10,464 nucleotides of DNA from PALSA-1355 sp031400775 (GTDB lineage Bacteria > Planctomycetota > Planctomycetia > Pirellulales > PALSA-1355). The stretch spans positions 1 to 10,464 of the forward strand of contig JANNQN010000037.1 in the NCBI GenBank assembly GCA_031400775.1, in the 5' to 3' direction. Below are positions 7,691-10,464 of the stretch, piece after piece. A program made the translations under genes and the position numbers. The notes under the pieces are model-generated. The model did no database searches. It was not told the origin of the DNA and was given only the letters and a program-made list of their open reading frames with translations. Each line of letters starts with the position of its first letter. Positions within the stretch are counted from its first letter, which is position 1.

Positions 7691-7704
7691 TTCTGCGATC
7701 AGAA
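7691..7704 (-). promoter_or_regulatory. Small hairpin overlapping the korA Shine-Dalgarno sequence
   Basis: In the korA message TTCTG-ATCG-CAGAA can form a 5-bp hairpin whose 3' arm shares four bases with the ribosome site AGAAGGA (7688-7694), with two further possible G-U pairs. This could mask the ribosome site. The stem is short and may be chance. Confidence 0.25.
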
Positions 7705-7818
7705 AATCGCCGGCCGGGTCAGGCCCGGTAGCGGGGCGTTCAATCGGGAGATACTCTCATTGCATGGTTGGTCCAAGGGCGCCGCATCTCAGCCGCGGGA
7801 TTCTGGGCGCGGCTTCAT

Positions 7819-7844
7819 TTTTTGAAGTGAAAACACTTCCAAAA
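7819..7844. promoter_or_regulatory. 26-base AT-rich palindrome, possible operator
   Basis: TTTT-T-GAAGTG-AAAA-CACTTC-C-AAAA is a near-perfect dyad: ten of eleven positions pair across a 4-base centre, with one mismatch. It lies about 146-171 bases upstream of the korA start, in an otherwise GC-rich stretch. As an RNA terminator it has the wrong layout, with the T-run before and the A-run after the stem, so a protein-binding operator for the kor transcript is the simpler reading. The regulator is unknown. Confidence 0.4.
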
Positions 7845-7963
7845 GGATCTGCAAGCGGAGCCCAGCGTCGCGCAAGATCGCTCGGCCGAACGAGCGGCCA
7901 ACACGCCGCGGCGGCAATTTGCTTGCCAGCGCGACGCGAAGCCAAAAGCCGCAACCGGAGTTC

Positions 7964-8004
7964 GCCCAATTCGGACCAATAGCCCAATTCGGACCAATAG
8001 CCCA
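7964..8004. repeat. 18-base tandem duplication
   Basis: GCCCAATTCGGACCAATA occurs at 7964-7981 and identically at 7982-7999, followed by a partial third copy GCCCA (8000-8004). On the other strand each unit carries two ATTGG words, so ATTGG occurs four times spaced alternately 10 and 8 bases. The exact identity indicates a recent duplication or selection on a binding array. Length 18 keeps any frame open, but no convincing gene covers it. Confidence 0.85.
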
Positions 8005-8167
8005 GCGCGACCCGGTGGCGAAAGGAGGGCTGCGAACCGGCGGCGACCACGCGAGAAAGCTCGCGCGGCACCCTGCCCGGATGGAAAGTTCCGTTTGAAC
8101 TCGAAGTTCACCGCACGCCTGGCACAAGCTAAAGAAGGCTCAGTTCCGAGACGCCACCACGCTGTCC

Positions 8168-8220
8168 GGAGCATGTCGGGCCAAGCAGCGCCCGGCGAGG
8201 GATTCTATCGCACATGCTCC
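8168..8220 (-). ncRNA. Candidate structured RNA 5' end: 9-bp stem with inner hairpin
   Basis: On the minus strand GGAGCATGT (8220-8212) pairs perfectly with ACATGCTCC (8176-8168). Within its 35-base loop, CGGGC (8194-8190) pairs with GCCCG (8181-8177) directly against the outer stem, so the two helices could stack. The promoter-like element at 8227-8255 would place the first transcribed base at or next to 8220, the first base of the outer stem. That coincidence is the reason for the call. No conserved RNA family is recognised, and the 3' end is not evident. Confidence 0.3.
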
Positions 8221-8226
8221 TCAACT

Positions 8227-8255
8227 AATGTACCACCCCCTACAACCTCCGGCAA
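8227..8255 (-). promoter_or_regulatory. Candidate minus-strand promoter in the korA upstream region
   Basis: Read on the minus strand, TTGCCG (8255-8250) and TACATT (8232-8227) each match four of six consensus bases and are separated by exactly 17 bases. The start would fall near 8220, about 547 bases before the korA ATG. It could drive a long kor leader or a short independent RNA. Sequence support is moderate only. Confidence 0.35.
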
Positions 8256-8317
8256 GCACAACGCCAGATGGCGAATCCGTACGACCTGCGGCTCGTCAAA
8301 ACCGGCAATTTCCACGA

Positions 8318-9178
8318 TTATTCCGGCAATTCCGGAGCGCGCGAGCGACGGTCGGGAGAAGCGTAAAACTGGCTCAGATCGATGCCGCCCTTAGCCTCTT
8401 CCTCGACCAGCTTCAAGCGCGCCTCGAGCCGCTCGACCCGCCGCACGAGCAGCGGAATCAATTGCGGCGACTCGTCGCTCTTTGGCGGCCGGGGCACGTC
8501 GGGATAGCCCAGGTGCCGATGCAGCGCGCCAAACAGCAACAACGGATCTTTGCCGCGGTTGGCCAACGCGATCCGCCCTTCCCCTTCGCCGAATAGGACG
8601 GGCCGCTCGGCGGCTTGCGGATCGTCTCCGCCGGCCTGGGCCAACTGGCGGCGGCGATAGTGCTCGCTGCGGACGAAAATCAGGTCGGCGAAATCCACCA
8701 GCCCGATCTGATGTCGCACCAGACCGATCCATTCCTTCCAGGCATGGTCGAATTCGACGTCGCCGGCAATGGCCTGCAACCCGCGGTCATAGTGCAAGCG
8801 GTTGCGCGAGATCGATTCGAACTCATAGAGAAAGATGCCCTGCGCCGTGGCGCCTTCGGCGCGGTAGCGGGCCTCGCGGGCCAGGATCTCCATCGCCATG
8901 ACCATGTCGAAGCGGCCGCGGTCGTTCTCCGCTTCGGCCACGACGAACGTCTGAAACGGCGTGAAGTAGTGGCCCAACTGCGCCATCGCCGTGTGAAAGA
9001 CGCCGTTGAGCTTCAACTCGCCGTTCAAAAAGTCGATCGCCAAGGGCAGCCGGGTCGTCGACAGGATCTCTTCCCGCACAGTCGCCAGCAGTTCCTGCGT
9101 CGACAGACCCGTTTGCTGCCGCCCGGCAATCGCCGAGAAGAAATGAGCCTGTTCGATATATTCTTCGCGTTCCAGCAT
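8318..9178 (-). CDS. Conserved-looking protein of unknown function with C-terminal coiled coil
   Basis: This is a 286-residue soluble protein with no signal peptide or membrane span. The coding signal is good: balanced composition, amphipathic helices and motif-like stretches such as YFTPFQTFVVAEAE (71-84), REARYRAEG (101-109), FLYEFESISRNRLHYDRGL (116-134), WKEWIGLVRHQIGLVDFADL (147-166) and FVRSEHYRRR (168-177). Residues 241-263 (IPLLVRRVERLEARLKLVEE and on) form a leucine-heptad coiled coil, suggesting oligomerisation. I do not recognise the family or any catalytic signature; its style resembles hypothetical proteins of planctomycetes. The frame is open to 9385, but the ATG at 9178 begins the sensible protein, with GGGAG about 12 bases before it; the extension is Arg/Cys-rich and covers the ribBA promoter. 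It is divergent from ribBA and followed by the noncoding region upstream of korA. Confidence 0.78.
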   Translation of the reverse strand: MLEREEYIEQAHFFSAIAGRQQTGLSTQELLATVREEILSTTRLPLAIDFLNGELKLNGVFHTAMAQLGHYFTPFQTFVVAEAENDRGRFDMVMAMEILAREARYRAEGATAQGIFLYEFESISRNRLHYDRGLQAIAGDVEFDHAWKEWIGLVRHQIGLVDFADLIFVRSEHYRRRQLAQAGGDDPQAAERPVLFGEGEGRIALANRGKDPLLLFGALHRHLGYPDVPRPPKSDESPQLIPLLVRRVERLEARLKLVEEEAKGGIDLSQFYASPDRRSRAPELPE

Positions 9179-9259
9179 GCTCGAAATGGGCTCCCGACCG
9201 CGCTTCGCTGCAATCCGCTCGTGCGGGCGACATGCCGGGCGGACCGAAACAGCCGCGCC

Positions 9260-9288
9260 CTGGCATAGCAACGGTACCGACCTATAAT
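9260..9288 (+). promoter_or_regulatory. ribBA: Candidate sigma70-type promoter for ribBA
   Basis: A perfect TATAAT (9283-9288) is preceded by CTGGCA (9260-9265; four of six -35 bases) with an ideal 17-base spacer. Transcription would start near 9295, giving a leader of about 110 bases before the chosen GTG. I looked for the conserved boxes of an FMN riboswitch in the leader and saw none; the leader is also short for one. Confidence 0.55.
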
Positions 9289-9405
9289 AACACCTGTTGG
9301 CGCGCGATGATGCCATTTTGTCGGGGCCAATTTGTCGCGCCGATTGCGGGCCTGCTTGCCCTGTTTTTGTCGGCCGATTCCTCACTCAGCAGGATACCTC
9401 GTACC

Positions 9406-10464
9406 GTGGGCGGAAATTTCTCGACGATCGAAGCCGCCATCGAGGCCATCGCCCGCGGCGAAATCATCATCGTGGTCGATGCCGAAGACCGCGAGAACGA
9501 AGGCGATTTCATCTGCGCCGCCGAAAAGGTGACGCCCGAGATCGTCAACTTCATGATCACCCACGGCCGCGGCCAGCTCTGCATGCCGATCCTGCCCGAG
9601 GTTTCGGAGCGGCTCAAGCTGGCCCCGATGGTCGAGGCCAACACGTCGTTCCTGGGCACCTCCTATACCGTGCCGGTCGACCACAAGAGCTGCCGCACCG
9701 GCATCACGGCGCAGGAACGGGCGCTGACGATTCGCTCGATCATCGATCCGGCCAGCAAGCCGTCGGACTTCGTGCGTCCCGGACACCTGTTTCCGTTGGT
9801 TGCGAAGGAGGGGGGCGTGCTCCGCCGCGCCGGCCATACCGAAGCCACGGTCGACCTGGCGCGCCTGGCCGGACTCAGCGCCGGCGGAGCGCTGTGCGAG
9901 GTGCTCGGTCCCAACGGCGACCGCGCCACGCGCGACGCGCTGTTTGTGCTGGCGGCCGAGCACGATTTGCAAATCATCTCGATCGAAGAGCTGATCCGTT
10001 ACCGCCGCTTGCGCGAGAAGCTCGTCTATCGCGTCACGGAAGCGCGGCTGCCCACGCGGCACGGCGAATTCAAGCTGATTTTCTACGGCGTGAAGTACGA
10101 GGCGCAGCAGCCGTTCGTGCTGGTCATGGGCGAGCCCGACAAGGGGCCGGTGCCGCTCGTGCGGTTGCACTCGGCCTGCTTCACCGGCGACGTGCTTGCC
10201 TCGTTGCGCTGCGATTGCGGCGACCAGTTGAACATGGCGCTGGAGATGATTGCCAGCGAAGGATCGGGCGTGCTCGTGTATCTGCCGCAAGAGGGGCGCG
10301 GCATCGGACTGGTCGAGAAGATCAAGGCTTATGCCCTGCAAGATCAGGGGCTCGATACGGTCGAGGCCAACCTGGCCCTGGGTTATAAAGTCGATACCCG
10401 CGATTACGGCATCGGCATTCAACTGCTCAAGGACCTGGGTCTCACCAAGGTCCGCCTACTGACC
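9406..10464 (+). CDS. ribBA: Bifunctional 3,4-dihydroxy-2-butanone 4-phosphate synthase / GTP cyclohydrolase II, 3' end cut
   Basis: This bifunctional enzyme supplies both precursors of riboflavin: RibB makes the four-carbon unit from ribulose 5-phosphate, and RibA opens GTP. 353 residues are visible of an expected 400 or so. The RibB half (about 1-205) has DRENEGD (28-34), THGRGQLC (52-59), CRTGITAQERALTI (96-109) and RAGHTEA (141-147). The RibA half (from about 207) has the zinc cysteines C258, C269 and C271 in ACFTGDVLASLRCDCGDQ, then QEGRGIGL (295-302) and DTRDYGIGIQLLKDLG (330-345). Both sets of catalytic motifs look intact. The start is uncertain: GTG 9406 gives the usual RibB N-terminus and has AGGA (9391-9394) 11 bases upstream. 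An in-frame ATG at 9310 would add 32 residues with a hydrophobic stretch unlike the family. The gene is divergent from the unknown gene at 8318-9178. Confidence 0.95.
   Translation, partial: MGGNFSTIEAAIEAIARGEIIIVVDAEDRENEGDFICAAEKVTPEIVNFMITHGRGQLCMPILPEVSERLKLAPMVEANTSFLGTSYTVPVDHKSCRTGITAQERALTIRSIIDPASKPSDFVRPGHLFPLVAKEGGVLRRAGHTEATVDLARLAGLSAGGALCEVLGPNGDRATRDALFVLAAEHDLQIISIEELIRYRRLREKLVYRVTEARLPTRHGEFKLIFYGVKYEAQQPFVLVMGEPDKGPVPLVRLHSACFTGDVLASLRCDCGDQLNMALEMIASEGSGVLVYLPQEGRGIGLVEKIKAYALQDQGLDTVEANLALGYKVDTRDYGIGIQLLKDLGLTKVRLLT

Larger units (their letters stand above)
7674..8317. other. 644-base noncoding region upstream of korA
   Basis: No open frame here looks like a gene. The minus-strand frames of 104-119 codons overlap each other, are Arg/Ala-rich and match no family I know. 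The stretch holds several short inverted repeats: 7714-7728 (5-bp stem), 7879-7896 (6-bp), 7913-7927 (5-bp), 8050-8065 (6-bp, CGCGAG/CTCGCG), 8096-8110 (6-bp, TGAACT/AGTTCA) and 8168-8220 (9-bp). It also has an 18-base tandem duplication, an AT-rich palindrome and a promoter-like element pointing towards korA. Short stems arise easily in GC-rich DNA, so only the longest ones deserve weight. The region is probably the regulatory and leader segment of korAB, but a small RNA gene is possible. Confidence 0.6.

Noticed and set aside
7824..7839. Intrinsic terminator at GAAGTG-AAAA-CACTTC
   Set aside because: There is no T-run after the stem on either strand; the flanking T and A tracts only extend the palindrome.
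7964..8004. CRISPR-like array
   Set aside because: The repeat units are directly adjacent with no spacers, and no cas gene is present.
7815..8174. Minus-strand open frame of 119 codons (and overlapping frames of 104 and 112 codons)
   Set aside because: Three overlapping frames of similar length with Arg/Ala-rich, low-information translations, no ribosome site and an internal tandem repeat whose length is a multiple of three. This is typical of spurious frames in GC-rich noncoding DNA.
9310..9405. In-frame ATG upstream of ribBA, adding a hydrophobic 32-residue leader
   Set aside because: RibBA is cytoplasmic and homologues begin near the GTG; the leader has no family counterpart and AGGA is placed for the GTG. 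It remains an alternative.
9289..9405. FMN riboswitch in the ribBA leader
   Set aside because: The leader is only about 110 bases and the conserved boxes of the RFN element were not found.
9382..10422. Minus-strand frame of 346 codons opposite ribBA
   Set aside because: It is antisense to intact RibBA motifs. Long antisense frames are common in GC-rich coding DNA, and its translation lacks family features.

Overview
The window is GC-rich, densely coded bacterial DNA with no tRNA, rRNA, CRISPR array or transposase that I can see. The combination of an overlapping membrane cluster (RDD, SpoIIM-like, DUF4129, DUF4350), a two-subunit KorAB-type 2-oxoacid:ferredoxin oxidoreductase and a fused RibBA suggests a planctomycete of the Pirellulales type. 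That placement is an inference from gene content and protein style, not from a marker gene.

Region 1 (1-3750, minus strand) is one tight operon read right to left: RDD membrane protein, SpoIIM/DUF95 membrane protein, a polytopic membrane protein, a DUF4129 protein and a DUF4350 lipoprotein that runs off the left edge. Three of the four junctions are 4-base ATGA overlaps and the fourth is a 2-base gap, so translational coupling is likely. In other bacteria these families accompany a MoxR AAA+ ATPase and a DUF58 protein; neither is in the window, and they would be expected beyond position 1.

Region 2 (3751-4764) starts with a 237-base divergent intergenic stretch holding a 16-base perfect inverted repeat and a plausible promoter. 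It is followed by a plus-strand short-chain dehydrogenase/reductase and a GC-rich stem-loop where this gene converges on korB.

Region 3 (4765-7673, minus strand) is korA-korB. KorA is a gamma-alpha fusion with the YPITP motif, and KorB carries four cysteines suited to one [4Fe-4S] cluster plus a ThDP site. Together they should interconvert 2-oxoglutarate (or a related 2-oxoacid) and its acyl-CoA using ferredoxin.

Region 4 (7674-8317) is 644 bases with no convincing gene. It holds an 18-base tandem duplication, an AT-rich palindrome, several short stem-loops and, at its right end, a minus-strand promoter-like element set directly in front of a 9-bp stem-loop. This is the least explained part of the window and could be a long kor leader or a small RNA locus.

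Region 5 (8318-10464) has a minus-strand gene of unknown function (286 residues) divergent from ribBA on the plus strand. ribBA has a clear promoter-like sequence with a perfect TATAAT and is cut by the right edge. I see no strong candidate for a wholly new system. The best leads are the structured noncoding region, the uncharacterised 286-residue protein and the membrane cluster.
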